DNA from: Agromyces sp. G08B096
GTDB taxonomy: Bacteria > Actinomycetota > Actinomycetes > Actinomycetales > Microbacteriaceae
Length of the DNA stretch: 64,000 bases
Assembly (NCBI RefSeq): GCF_040267705.1
Contig: NZ_CP158374.1
Coordinates: 2,046,001-2,110,000, forward strand
Direction of reading: 5' to 3'
The position numbers were made by a program, and so were the translations under genes. A model generated the notes under the pieces. That model was not told where the DNA came from. It made no database searches and saw nothing but the letters and a program-made list of their open reading frames with translations. Shown here piece by piece: positions 50,579 through 58,823 of this stretch (the first letter of the stretch is position 1; every line of letters starts with the position of its first letter).

Positions 50579-51526
50579 GTGACCGCGCTCCTCCAGGCAC
50601 CCGCGGAGGGCGGTCAGCGCGCCCGGGATCGGGGTCCTCGCCGGCCCCGATCCCGGCGCACCGGCCACCCGCTGCTCCGCTCGCTGCCGCTCGTCCCGGC
50701 GATCATCCTCCTGGCCGTCTTCCTGCTCGGCCCGGTGGTCTCCTCCTTCTACGGCTCCTTCACGGATGCCTCCCTGACGGGCAGCGCCGCACGCGGGGCG
50801 ACCTTCGTCGGCTTCGACAACTACCTCGAGCTGTTCGCCGACCCCGACTTCCCGAAGTCGGTCCTGCTCACCATCGTGTTCCTCGTCGCGTCCGCGATCA
50901 TCGGGCAGAACGTCATCGGGCTAGGACTCGCGATCCTGATGCGGAACGGCCACCGGGTCGTCACGGCGATCGTCGGCACGCTCGTCGTCACCGCCTGGGT
51001 GCTGCCCGAGATCGTCGCCGCCTTCGCCTCGTACGCCTTCTTCCACGTCGACGGCACCCTGAACGCGCTGCTCGCCGGACTCGGGATCACGGGCCCGAAC
51101 TGGCTCTACAGCCTGCCGATGGTCGCCGTCATCCTCGCCAACGTCTGGCGGGGCACCGCGTTCTCGATGCTCGTCTATTCGGCGGCGCTCGACGACGTGC
51201 CCGACGAGGTGCGCGAGTCCGCCGAGATCGACGGCGCGGGCGGCTGGAAGCGGCTCCGGTTCATCACCATCCCGATGATCCGGCGCAGCATCAGCACCAA
51301 TCTGATGCTGACCACGCTGCAGACCCTGTCGGTGTTCACGCTCATCTTCGTGATGACGGGCGGCGGGCCGGGCACCGACAGCTCGACCCTGCCGATCCTC
51401 GCCTACCAGGAGGCGTTCAAGTTCTCGCAGCTCGGCTTCGGCACGGCGATCGCGACGATCCTCCTCGTGGTCGGCGCGCTGTTCTCGATCGTGTACATCC
51501 GGGCGCTCAAGCCGGAGGTGGACTGA
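50579..51526 (+). CDS. Carbohydrate ABC transporter permease (MalF-type)
   Basis: 315-residue inner-membrane permease with about six helices and a 35-residue basic cytoplasmic N-terminus. The EAA loop is EVRESAEIDGAGGWKRLRFITIPMIRRS. FLLGPVVSSFYGSFTDASLTG and GGGPGTDSSTLPILAYQEAFKFSQLGFG are typical of MalF-like sugar permeases. The GTG start is 7 bp after the binding-protein stop. Its TGA overlaps the ATG of the next gene by 1 bp. Confidence 0.92.
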   Translation: MTALLQAPAEGGQRARDRGPRRPRSRRTGHPLLRSLPLVPAIILLAVFLLGPVVSSFYGSFTDASLTGSAARGATFVGFDNYLELFADPDFPKSVLLTIVFLVASAIIGQNVIGLGLAILMRNGHRVVTAIVGTLVVTAWVLPEIVAAFASYAFFHVDGTLNALLAGLGITGPNWLYSLPMVAVILANVWRGTAFSMLVYSAALDDVPDEVRESAEIDGAGGWKRLRFITIPMIRRSISTNLMLTTLQTLSVFTLIFVMTGGGPGTDSSTLPILAYQEAFKFSQLGFGTAIATILLVVGALFSIVYIRALKPEVD

Positions 51527-52362
51527 TGAAGCTCTCCGCGCCGAGCGGACGCGGCCTCCGCCTCGTCTCGTCGGGCGTGCTCGTGCTCGTGGGCGTCAGC
51601 TTCGCGCTGCCCCTGCTCTGGCTCGTGCTCGCCTCGCTCGACCCGACCGCGACGCTGTCGATCAAGGCGCCGGAGGCGGTCTCGCTCGACAACTTCGCCC
51701 AGGTGCTGACCTCCGAGCTGGCCTTCGTGCCCCTGTGGAACAGCTTCCTGCTCTCCGCCGGGTGCGCGATCGTGACGGTCGTGGCCGCCGTGCTCGCCGC
51801 CTACCCGCTGTCCCGCTACCGGATGCGCATCAACAAGCCGTTCCTCTACGGGGTGCTCTTCGGCACGTGCCTGCCGATCACCGCGATGATGGTGCCCGTC
51901 TACAGCCTGTTCGTGTCGTTGAACCTCATCGACTCGACCGGCGGAACGATCCTGTTCCTCGCCGCGACCAGCCTGCCGATGGCGATCTGGATGATGAAGA
52001 ACTTCATGGACTCCGTGCCGATCTCGCTCGAGGAGGCCGCCTGGACCGACGGCGCCTCGATGATGGCCACCCTCACGCGGGTGGTCGTCCCGCTGATGCG
52101 CCCGGGCATCGCCGTGGTGTTCATCTTCGTGTTCATCCAGGCGTGGGGGAACTTCTTCGTCCCCTTCATCCTGCTGCTGAGCCCCGACAAGCAGCCGGCG
52201 GCCGTCAGCATCTTCGCCTTCTTCGGGCAGTACGGCTCGGTGGCCTACGGACAGCTCGCCGCGTTCTCGCTGGTGTACTCCGTGCCGGTGCTGGCGCTCT
52301 ACGTCTTCGTCTCGCGCGTGCTCGGCGGCGGCTCGTCGCTCGCCGGCGCCGTGAAGGGGTGA
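51526..52362 (+). CDS. Carbohydrate ABC transporter permease (MalG-type)
   Basis: 278-residue partner permease with six helices. The EAA loop is LEEAAWTDGASMMATLTRVVVPLMRPG, and PLSRYRMRINKPFLYGVLFGTCLPITAMMVPVYSLF is characteristic of MalG/UgpE proteins. No ATPase gene follows; the importer must borrow a shared MsiK/UgpC-like ATPase encoded elsewhere, the usual actinobacterial arrangement. A 112-bp gap separates it from the mannosidase gene. Confidence 0.92.
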   Translation: MKLSAPSGRGLRLVSSGVLVLVGVSFALPLLWLVLASLDPTATLSIKAPEAVSLDNFAQVLTSELAFVPLWNSFLLSAGCAIVTVVAAVLAAYPLSRYRMRINKPFLYGVLFGTCLPITAMMVPVYSLFVSLNLIDSTGGTILFLAATSLPMAIWMMKNFMDSVPISLEEAAWTDGASMMATLTRVVVPLMRPGIAVVFIFVFIQAWGNFFVPFILLLSPDKQPAAVSIFAFFGQYGSVAYGQLAAFSLVYSVPVLALYVFVSRVLGGGSSLAGAVKG

Positions 52363-52474
52363 CGCCGCCGCCCGTCCCCTCACCCCCCGCCCGTCCCCGC
52401 CCGCCTCCGCTTCCCGGCGCCGGTCGTCATCGCCCGGAATCCGCACCCCGCTCGACCGCTCGACAGGAGTCCCA

Positions 52475-55400
52475 GTGCACGACAACTCATCCCTCGTCCT
52501 CATGCGCATCACGCGCTTCGTGCGCGAGCGCATCGCGCCGGCGATCCACCCCGATCGCCGGCCGCTCGAGCTCAGCGCGTGGGAGGTGCCGGACGAACCC
52601 GTGCCGTTCGAGACGGCCGTCGCCGCCGAGTACACGCCGTTCGCCGTCGGCCGCCCGTGGGGCAAGCCGTGGGGCACGACGTGGTTCCGCGTGCGGGGCA
52701 CCGTTCCGCCGGAGTGGCGCGACCGGCCGGGCACGCGGGTCGAGGTGCTCGTCGACCTCGGCTTCACGTCGGGGCAGTCGGGGTTCCAGGCCGAGGCCCT
52801 CGTCCGCGACGCCGACGGAACCATCGTCAAGGCGATCGAGCCGTACAACGACTGGCTGCCGGTCGCCGGAGACGAGATCGACCTGTACGTCGAGGCCGCC
52901 TCGAACCCCGACATCGGATCGACGTGGGACTGGAAGGCCTCACCGTACGGCGACCGCGCCACCGCGGGCACCCACCCGATCTACACGCTCCGCGCCATCG
53001 ACGTCGCCCTCCTCGACCGCGAGGTGTGGGAGCTCGACCGAGACGTCTGGACCCTGCTCGGCCTGTACGGCACCCTGCCGCCCCAGACGCCCCGATCGGC
53101 GGAGATCCTCCGAGCCCTCGAACGAGCGGTGGACCGGATGGACCCCGACGACGTGGCGGGCACCGCCGCCGCCGGCCGCGCGGAGCTCGCCGAGGTGCTG
53201 GCCCGCCCGGCCGCGGCGAGCGCGCACCGCGTGTCGGCCGTCGGTCACGCCCACATCGACTCCGCGTGGCTGTGGCCGACTCGGGAGACGGTCCGCAAGT
53301 GCGCCCGCACGTTCTCGAACGTGCTGCAGCTCATGGAGGAGCATCCGGATTTCGTGTTCGCGTGCTCGTCGGCCCAGCAGTACGCCTGGATGAAGGAGTT
53401 CTACCCGGCCCTGTTCGAGCGGATCGCCGAACGGGTCCGCGAAGGCCGGTTCGTGCCGGTCGGCGGCATGTGGGTCGAGTCGGACACGAACCTGCCGGGC
53501 GGCGAGGCGCTCGCCCGCCAGTTCGTCGCGGGCAAGGGGTTCTTCCTCCGGGAGTTCGGCGTCGAGCCGACCGAGGTGTGGCTGCCGGACTCGTTCGGGT
53601 ACTCGGCGGCGATGCCGCAGATCGCACGGGCGGCGGGCGCCGACCACTTCCTCACGCAGAAGCTGTCGTGGAACGAGACGAACGTCATGCCCCACCACAC
53701 CTTCGAGTGGGAGGGCATCGACGGCACGCGGATCTTCACGCACTTCCCGCCGGTCGACACCTACAACTCCGACCTCTCCCCTGCCGAGCTCGCCCGCGCC
53801 GAGCGGCAGTACGCCGAGAAGGGCGCCGCGAACTCCTCGCTCGTTCCGTTCGGGTACGGCGACGGCGGGGGCGGGCCGACCCGGGAGATGCTCGCCGCGG
53901 CCGAACGGGCGGCCGACCTCGAGGGGTCGCCGGTCGTGCGGGTCGAGTCGCCGCGGGCCTTCTTCGAGGCCGCCCGCGAGGAGTACCCCGCTCCCCCGGT
54001 GTGGGCGGGCGAGCTGTACCTCGAGTTCCACCGCGGCACGTACACGAGTCAGGCGCGCACGAAGCGCGGCAATCGGCGCAGCGAGCACCTGCTCCGCGAG
54101 GCCGAGCTGTGGGCGACCACGGCGGCCGTCCGTGCGGGGGCGGCGTACCCGTACGACGAGCTGGACCGCATCTGGCAGAGCGTGCTGCTGAAGCAGTTCC
54201 ACGACATCCTGCCGGGCTCCTCGATCGCGTGGGTGCACCAGCAGGCGGAGGCGGAGTACGCCGAGCTCGCCGCCGAGCTCGTGCAGCTCATCGGCGCGTC
54301 GCTCACCGCGGTCGTCCCGGTGTCGCCGGACGACTCGGCCCAGCTCGCGGCGAACGCCTCGCCGTACGAGATCGACGGGGTTCCTCCACTCGGCATCGGG
54401 GTGCCGGGGTCGCTCGCCGACGCCGTCGCGGAGCGCGAGGACGACGGGTTCGTCCTGCGGAACGACCGGGTCGTCGTCCGCTTCGACCGGGCCGCGAGGA
54501 TCGTCTCCTTCATCGACCTGGCCGACGGCCGCGAGTATGTCGCGCCGGGCGGGGCCGCCGCCGAGTTGCAGCTCTTCCGCGACACTCCGAACCAGTGGGA
54601 TGCCTGGGACGTCGACGTCCATTACCGCCGGCACGGCAGCGTGATCGACGACGTGCAGTCGGTGGACCTCCGCGTCGAGCACGGGAGCGCGCGCCTCGTC
54701 GTGGAGCGCCGCTTCGGCGCCTCGGGCGTGCGGCAGGAGTTCTCGCTGCGCGGCGGCGGGTCGCCGACGGTCGACCTCGTCGTCGCCGTCGATTGGCACG
54801 AACGGCAGAAGCTGCTGAAGCTCGCGTACCCGATCGACGTGCGCAGCGACCGGGCGACGTCGGAGATCCAGTTCGGGCACGTGCACCGGCCGACGCACGA
54901 GAACACGTCGTGGGATGCCGCACGGTTCGAGACGAGCGCGCACCGGTGGGTGCACGTGGGCGAGCCGGGCGCGGGCGTCGCCGTCGCGAACGACTCGACG
55001 TACGGGCACGACATCACGCGGCATCCGCGCGCGGGCGGTGGCTCGATGACCCTCGTGCGCCAGTCGCTGCTGCGCGCCCCGGTGTTCCCGGACCCCGAGG
55101 CCGACCAGGGCGTGCACGTGCTGCGCTCGGCGATCACGGTGGGTGCCGGCATCCCCGATGCGGTGCGCGAGGGCTACCGCCTCAACCTGCCGCTGCGGCC
55201 GGCGGGGGCATCGGCCGGTGCCGCGCGTGGCGAGTCCGCCGCGACGCTCGAATCCGCCGCCCCGGGCATGAACATCGCACCGATCCTGGTGGTCGACCAC
55301 CCCGCGATCGTGGTGGAGGCGGTGAAACTCGCCGAGGATCGCAGCGGGGACGTCGTCGTCCGGCTGTACGAGGCGCACGGCGGCCGGGCGCGTGGCACCG

Positions 55401-55552
55401 TCGTGTTCGATTTCCCGGTCGCGGCCATCGAGCAGACCGATCTGCTGGAGCGCCCGATGACGCCGACCGCCGTGCGCGGCACGGCAGACGCGCGCGCCGA
55501 GCTCGAACTGCGGCCCTTCGAGCTCGTGACGCTCCGGGTCCGCCGGCGCTGA
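52475..55552 (+). CDS. Alpha-mannosidase, glycoside hydrolase family 38
   Basis: Cytosolic zinc-dependent alpha-mannosidase, 1,025 residues. Motifs: metal-binding HAHIDSAWLWPTRET (about residue 257), the nucleophile region GGMWVESDTNLPGGE (about 330), LPDSFGYSAAMPQIAR, FTHFPPVDTYNS, QFHDILPGSSIAWV (about 575) and the C-terminal beta-sandwich domains (VRVESPRAFFEA; DLVVAVDWHERQKLLKLAYPIDV). The length fits bacterial class-II GH38 enzymes. No signal peptide, so it acts on imported oligosaccharides. GTG start with CAGGAG upstream. Last gene of the ROK-ABC-GH38 unit. Confidence 0.93.
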   Translation: MHDNSSLVLMRITRFVRERIAPAIHPDRRPLELSAWEVPDEPVPFETAVAAEYTPFAVGRPWGKPWGTTWFRVRGTVPPEWRDRPGTRVEVLVDLGFTSGQSGFQAEALVRDADGTIVKAIEPYNDWLPVAGDEIDLYVEAASNPDIGSTWDWKASPYGDRATAGTHPIYTLRAIDVALLDREVWELDRDVWTLLGLYGTLPPQTPRSAEILRALERAVDRMDPDDVAGTAAAGRAELAEVLARPAAASAHRVSAVGHAHIDSAWLWPTRETVRKCARTFSNVLQLMEEHPDFVFACSSAQQYAWMKEFYPALFERIAERVREGRFVPVGGMWVESDTNLPGGEALARQFVAGKGFFLREFGVEPTEVWLPDSFGYSAAMPQIARAAGADHFLTQKLSWNETNVMPHHTFEWEGIDGTRIFTHFPPVDTYNSDLSPAELARAERQYAEKGAANSSLVPFGYGDGGGGPTREMLAAAERAADLEGSPVVRVESPRAFFEAAREEYPAPPVWAGELYLEFHRGTYTSQARTKRGNRRSEHLLREAELWATTAAVRAGAAYPYDELDRIWQSVLLKQFHDILPGSSIAWVHQQAEAEYAELAAELVQLIGASLTAVVPVSPDDSAQLAANASPYEIDGVPPLGIGVPGSLADAVAEREDDGFVLRNDRVVVRFDRAARIVSFIDLADGREYVAPGGAAAELQLFRDTPNQWDAWDVDVHYRRHGSVIDDVQSVDLRVEHGSARLVVERRFGASGVRQEFSLRGGGSPTVDLVVAVDWHERQKLLKLAYPIDVRSDRATSEIQFGHVHRPTHENTSWDAARFETSAHRWVHVGEPGAGVAVANDSTYGHDITRHPRAGGGSMTLVRQSLLRAPVFPDPEADQGVHVLRSAITVGAGIPDAVREGYRLNLPLRPAGASAGAARGESAATLESAAPGMNIAPILVVDHPAIVVEAVKLAEDRSGDVVVRLYEAHGGRARGTVVFDFPVAAIEQTDLLERPMTPTAVRGTADARAELELRPFELVTLRVRRR

Positions 55553-55568
55553 GCCGCCAATGCTCCAC

Positions 55569-55597
55569 CGGGCCCGCCTCTTTCCGAGGCGGGCCCG
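55569..55597. terminator. Bidirectional terminator between GH38 and the MacB-like gene
   Basis: A perfect 12-bp stem (CGGGCCCGCCTC at 55569-55580 with its complement at 55586-55597) and a 5-nt loop, in the gap between two convergent genes. It should stop transcription from both sides. Confidence 0.9.
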
Positions 55598-55615
55598 TTG
55601 GACCGCGTAGCTCGC

Positions 55616-56857
55616 CTAGAACCGGATCGCGTCGATCACCCGCACGCGCACGGCGGCGAGCGCGGGAAGGAGACCCGCGAGCGCGCCGACGGCGACGGCC
55701 GAGGCGATGCCGATCGCCGCGGCCTCGAGCGGGAACCCCGGCAGGTCCTGCACCTGCACGCCGCCCATGACCATCCCCATGAGCGGACTGCGGACGAGCG
55801 CGATCGAGAGGCCGACGCCCACGACCCCGGCGACGAACGTGCCGACGACCGTCTCCATCAGCACCGAGAAGAAGATGCGTCCTGCCGAGGCGCCGAACGA
55901 GCGCCGGATGCCGATCTCGCGGATCCGGCCGCGGACCGTGACGAGCGAGATCGTCAGCAGGCCGAGCGCGCCGAGGAGGAGGATCACGACGGCGACCCCG
56001 GCGATGACGAGCTTGATCGCGAGGTATGGGTCGCCGTCCATGGCCGCGTAGTCGGTCCGCCAGCCGTCGGCCTGGGCGCCCTCTCCCAGTTCGCCGATGA
56101 GCGCCTGCCGCAGCGACTCGGTGAGCTCGTCCGCCCCCTCGGGCGGGAGCCAGGCCTCGTACGTCGGCGCGAACGCGCCCATCACGGGGTCGGGCGTCTC
56201 GGGCTGCAGCGGCAGGTACGCGTCGGCGAGCATGAACGCGGTGGGCTGCGTGTCCCACTCCCCCTGGCTGGGCGTCACCCCGGTGATCACGCCGGTGACG
56301 GGGTCGGCGCCGATGACCTGCACCGTCGGATGCGTGGCGAGGTTCGGCCGGCCGAGCCTCGTCCAGAACGCCTCGTTCACGATGAGGGCGGGCGCGAGTC
56401 GCTGCACGTCGCGCTCGCTGAACCAGGCGCCGGTCTCGAGCTGCACCCGGTGCATGAGCCCGTAGTCGGGGTCGACGACCTGTGTCGAGACCGGAACGGC
56501 GCCGTCGGCGAACTGCACGGTCAGCGTGCCCCAGCCGGAGCGGGTCTGGAAGTCGACACCGTGGCGGTCGATCGCGCGCTCCCAGGCATCTTGTGCCGTC
56601 GCCGGATCGACCGGTCCCTCCGTGGAGGCGAGGTTGAACTGCACCGTCGCCGGACGCCCGCCGTATCGCTCCTGCATCTCACGGCCAGCCTGTTCGGCGA
56701 TCGCGCCCGCCGCGACGACGGTCGCGAGGGCGCAGACCGCCAGCGCGACTCCGATGAGCGAGAGCAGCACCCGGCCGCGGTGGATGCGGAGCTCCTCGAG
56801 CGCCTCGACCACGGTGGACACGAGCGAGGTGCCGACGCGGGCGAGCCCGCCGATCAT
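55616..56857 (-). CDS. MacB/FtsX-type ABC transporter permease
   Basis: 413-residue membrane protein: an N-terminal helix (RVLLSLIGVALAVCALATVVAAGAIAE, about 28-54), a MacB periplasmic core domain (about 60-270), then three C-terminal helices in the FtsX domain, including GRIREIGIRRSFGASAGRIFFSVLMETVVGTFVAGVVGVGLSIALV. Typical MacB-family organisation, with the ATPase on a separate chain. Substrate unknown: peptide, lipid or drug export are all possible. It overlaps the ATPase gene by 4 bp. Confidence 0.9.
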   Translation of the reverse strand: MIGGLARVGTSLVSTVVEALEELRIHRGRVLLSLIGVALAVCALATVVAAGAIAEQAGREMQERYGGRPATVQFNLASTEGPVDPATAQDAWERAIDRHGVDFQTRSGWGTLTVQFADGAVPVSTQVVDPDYGLMHRVQLETGAWFSERDVQRLAPALIVNEAFWTRLGRPNLATHPTVQVIGADPVTGVITGVTPSQGEWDTQPTAFMLADAYLPLQPETPDPVMGAFAPTYEAWLPPEGADELTESLRQALIGELGEGAQADGWRTDYAAMDGDPYLAIKLVIAGVAVVILLLGALGLLTISLVTVRGRIREIGIRRSFGASAGRIFFSVLMETVVGTFVAGVVGVGLSIALVRSPLMGMVMGGVQVQDLPGFPLEAAAIGIASAVAVGALAGLLPALAAVRVRVIDAIRF

Positions 56858-57618
56858 GCGACGGCCTCCTCGCCGAGGTTCGGCGCGGCCGCGTCTCCCG
56901 CAGCCGCGGCGACGGCCGGCGGCGCGACCGGCGAGGCATCCGCCTCGTGCAGCCGGCCGCCGACCAGCCGGAAGTGCCGTGTCGCGCGTGCCGCGATGGC
57001 CGGGTCGTGGGTGATGGTGACGAGCGCGGCACCCGTCTCGGCGGCGACGGACTCGATCAGGGCCATGACCTCGGCGCCGGTCTCGAGATCGAGCGCCCCG
57101 GTCGGCTCGTCCGCCAGGATGAGCCGGGGGCGCCGCACCAGCGCACGCGCGATGGCGACGCGCTGCTGCTCGCCGCCCGAGAGCCGTTCGGGCTTGGTCG
57201 TGAGCCGCTCGCCGAGCCCGACCCGTTCGAGCATGTCCGTCGCGATGCGCTCGCGGCGCCAGAACTCGCGTCCGCCCGAGTACAGCAGCGGGGTCTGCAC
57301 GTTCTCGAGCGCGGTCCGGCCGGGAAGCAGGTTGAACTGCTGGAAGACGAACCCGATCTCCCGGCCCCGCAGCCGGTCGCGACCGGCGCTCCCGATACGG
57401 CGCACGTCGTGCCCGAGACAGGCGAGCTCCCCCTCGGTCGGCACGTCGAGCAGACCGAGCAGGTTCAGCAACGTCGACTTGCCGGACCCCGAGCGCCCCA
57501 CGATGGAGACGCGGTCCCCCTCCTCGACGGTCAGGTCGACGCCGGAGAGGATCGTCAGCGGGCTGCCGTCGGGCAGCGTCACCGTGCGGCCGACGCCGCG
57601 CGCGTCGATGAGCGTCAT
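56854..57618 (-). CDS. ABC transporter ATP-binding protein (LolD/MacB type)
   Basis: 254-residue ATPase: Walker [17 protein letters not shown]-loop region IGFVFQQFNLLPGRTALENV, signature [15 protein letters not shown], Walker B LILADEPTGALDLE and H-loop ITHDPAIAARATRHF. The C-terminal 35 residues are Ala-rich and polar. Overlaps both the permease and adaptor genes by 4 bp, indicating one functional complex. Confidence 0.93.
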   Translation of the reverse strand: MTLIDARGVGRTVTLPDGSPLTILSGVDLTVEEGDRVSIVGRSGSGKSTLLNLLGLLDVPTEGELACLGHDVRRIGSAGRDRLRGREIGFVFQQFNLLPGRTALENVQTPLLYSGGREFWRRERIATDMLERVGLGERLTTKPERLSGGEQQRVAIARALVRRPRLILADEPTGALDLETGAEVMALIESVAAETGAALVTITHDPAIAARATRHFRLVGGRLHEADASPVAPPAVAAAAGDAAAPNLGEEAVA

Positions 57619-58682
57619 CGGCTGAGCGTTCCGCAGGCCATCGACCCGTCGCCCATGGCGACGCAGCCTTCTTCGGCCACCGCCCCTGCCGCCCCCGGCA
57701 CGAACTGCAGCACCTGATCGCCCTCTGCGAGCCCCTCGACGACCTCGACGTTGGTGCCGTCGGAGAGCCCGAGCTTCACGGGCTGCTCGACCCGCTCACC
57801 GCCCTCGACGAGCCAGACGAGGCCGCTCTCAGCCCCGCCCTCGACCGCGGTGATCGGCACCACGAGGACGTCGGCGGCACTGCCCGCCGAGATCTTCACC
57901 TGCGCCGACAGCCCGGGGAACACGCGCACGTCACCTGGGACCGCGCATCGGACCGTGGTGCCGGATGCGCCGGTCGCATCCCCGGCGGACGCGCCGAGGC
58001 CGGCCCCCGTCGTTCCGGCTCCGCCGCCGGCCCCGGCGCCCGCGAGCGGTGTCGTGATCGTGAGGCCGCCGCACGTGAACGGCGCGGGACCACCGGCGAT
58101 GGTCACGAGCGCCTCCGACGGCGCGGCCGTCAGACGGTACTGCTGAGCAGGACTGAGCGACGCCGTGACGTTGAAGCTCGGCGGCGCCACCTGCCCCGAG
58201 ACGTCGCCCGTGGCGACGGGCTGCCCGGCGATCACGTCGAGTGCGGAGAGCGTGCCGGCCGCCGGCGCGAGCACGCGCTCGAATCGGTACGTGGTCTTCG
58301 GCACCGATACGACGGGCTGCCCGTCGGGACCGGTCTGCTCGACCGGCTCCGCCTCGTTCGGCACCTTGATGTCGAACAGCACCTGGCCGGCGGCGACCTG
58401 CGCCCCCACGGCGACGAAGACCTCGTCGACGGTGCCCGTCGCGACGGCCTTCACCGGGATGGGGGCATCCGCGTTCACGGTGCCGGTCAGCAGCACGTCG
58501 TTCGCGATGGTGCCGCGCGTCACCGCCACCTCGGGCTCGGTCACCGTGCCCGTCGGCACCAGCGCGTCGGATTCGGCCTCCGCGCGATCGGGGAAGAAGG
58601 CGAGCTTCGCGAGCGCCACGGCGATCACAGCCACCAGGACGATGCGAATACTCGGGAAGATCCACTTGCGCCAGACGCCCAC
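57615..58682 (-). CDS. HlyD/MacA-type efflux adaptor
   Basis: 355-residue membrane-fusion-like protein: a short cytoplasmic start, one membrane helix (IRIVLVAVIAVALAKLAFF, about 13-31), a lipoyl/beta-barrel core (VKAVATGTVDEVFVAVGAQVAAGQVLFDIK) and a C-terminal domain (WLVEGGERVEQPVKLGLSDGTNVEVVEGLAEGDQVL). A Gly/Ala-rich stretch around residues 215-240 is a low-complexity insertion. In an actinobacterium without a TolC-type outer membrane the adaptor must work with the inner-membrane pump only (inference). It is the first gene of the three-gene operon. Confidence 0.88.
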   Translation of the reverse strand: MGVWRKWIFPSIRIVLVAVIAVALAKLAFFPDRAEAESDALVPTGTVTEPEVAVTRGTIANDVLLTGTVNADAPIPVKAVATGTVDEVFVAVGAQVAAGQVLFDIKVPNEAEPVEQTGPDGQPVVSVPKTTYRFERVLAPAAGTLSALDVIAGQPVATGDVSGQVAPPSFNVTASLSPAQQYRLTAAPSEALVTIAGGPAPFTCGGLTITTPLAGAGAGGGAGTTGAGLGASAGDATGASGTTVRCAVPGDVRVFPGLSAQVKISAGSAADVLVVPITAVEGGAESGLVWLVEGGERVEQPVKLGLSDGTNVEVVEGLAEGDQVLQFVPGAAGAVAEEGCVAMGDGSMACGTLSR

Positions 58683-58744
58683 GGCACTCCTCGGTTCGGG
58701 TCGCCGCGCGGGCGAACGGGTTGCCCGGGCGTGCAGGGATGCCG

Positions 58745-58776
58745 GGCCGCTCCCACCCTATGGAGTGGGAGCGGCC
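58745..58776 (-). terminator. Terminator of dapA-rnj
   Basis: A perfect 12-bp stem (GGCCGCTCCCAC at 58745-58756 with its complement at 58765-58776) and an 8-nt loop, 47 bp after the rnj stop and upstream of the MacA-like gene. Confidence 0.75.
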
Positions 58777-58823
58777 GACGGAATCCGTCTCGGGGATGAA
58801 TCCGGGCGATCCCCGGGCCGGGC

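Noticed and set aside
47742-58823. Genomic island bordered by integrase or attachment sites
   Set aside because: No integrase, tRNA or flanking direct repeats were found; the insert is described as accessory genes only.
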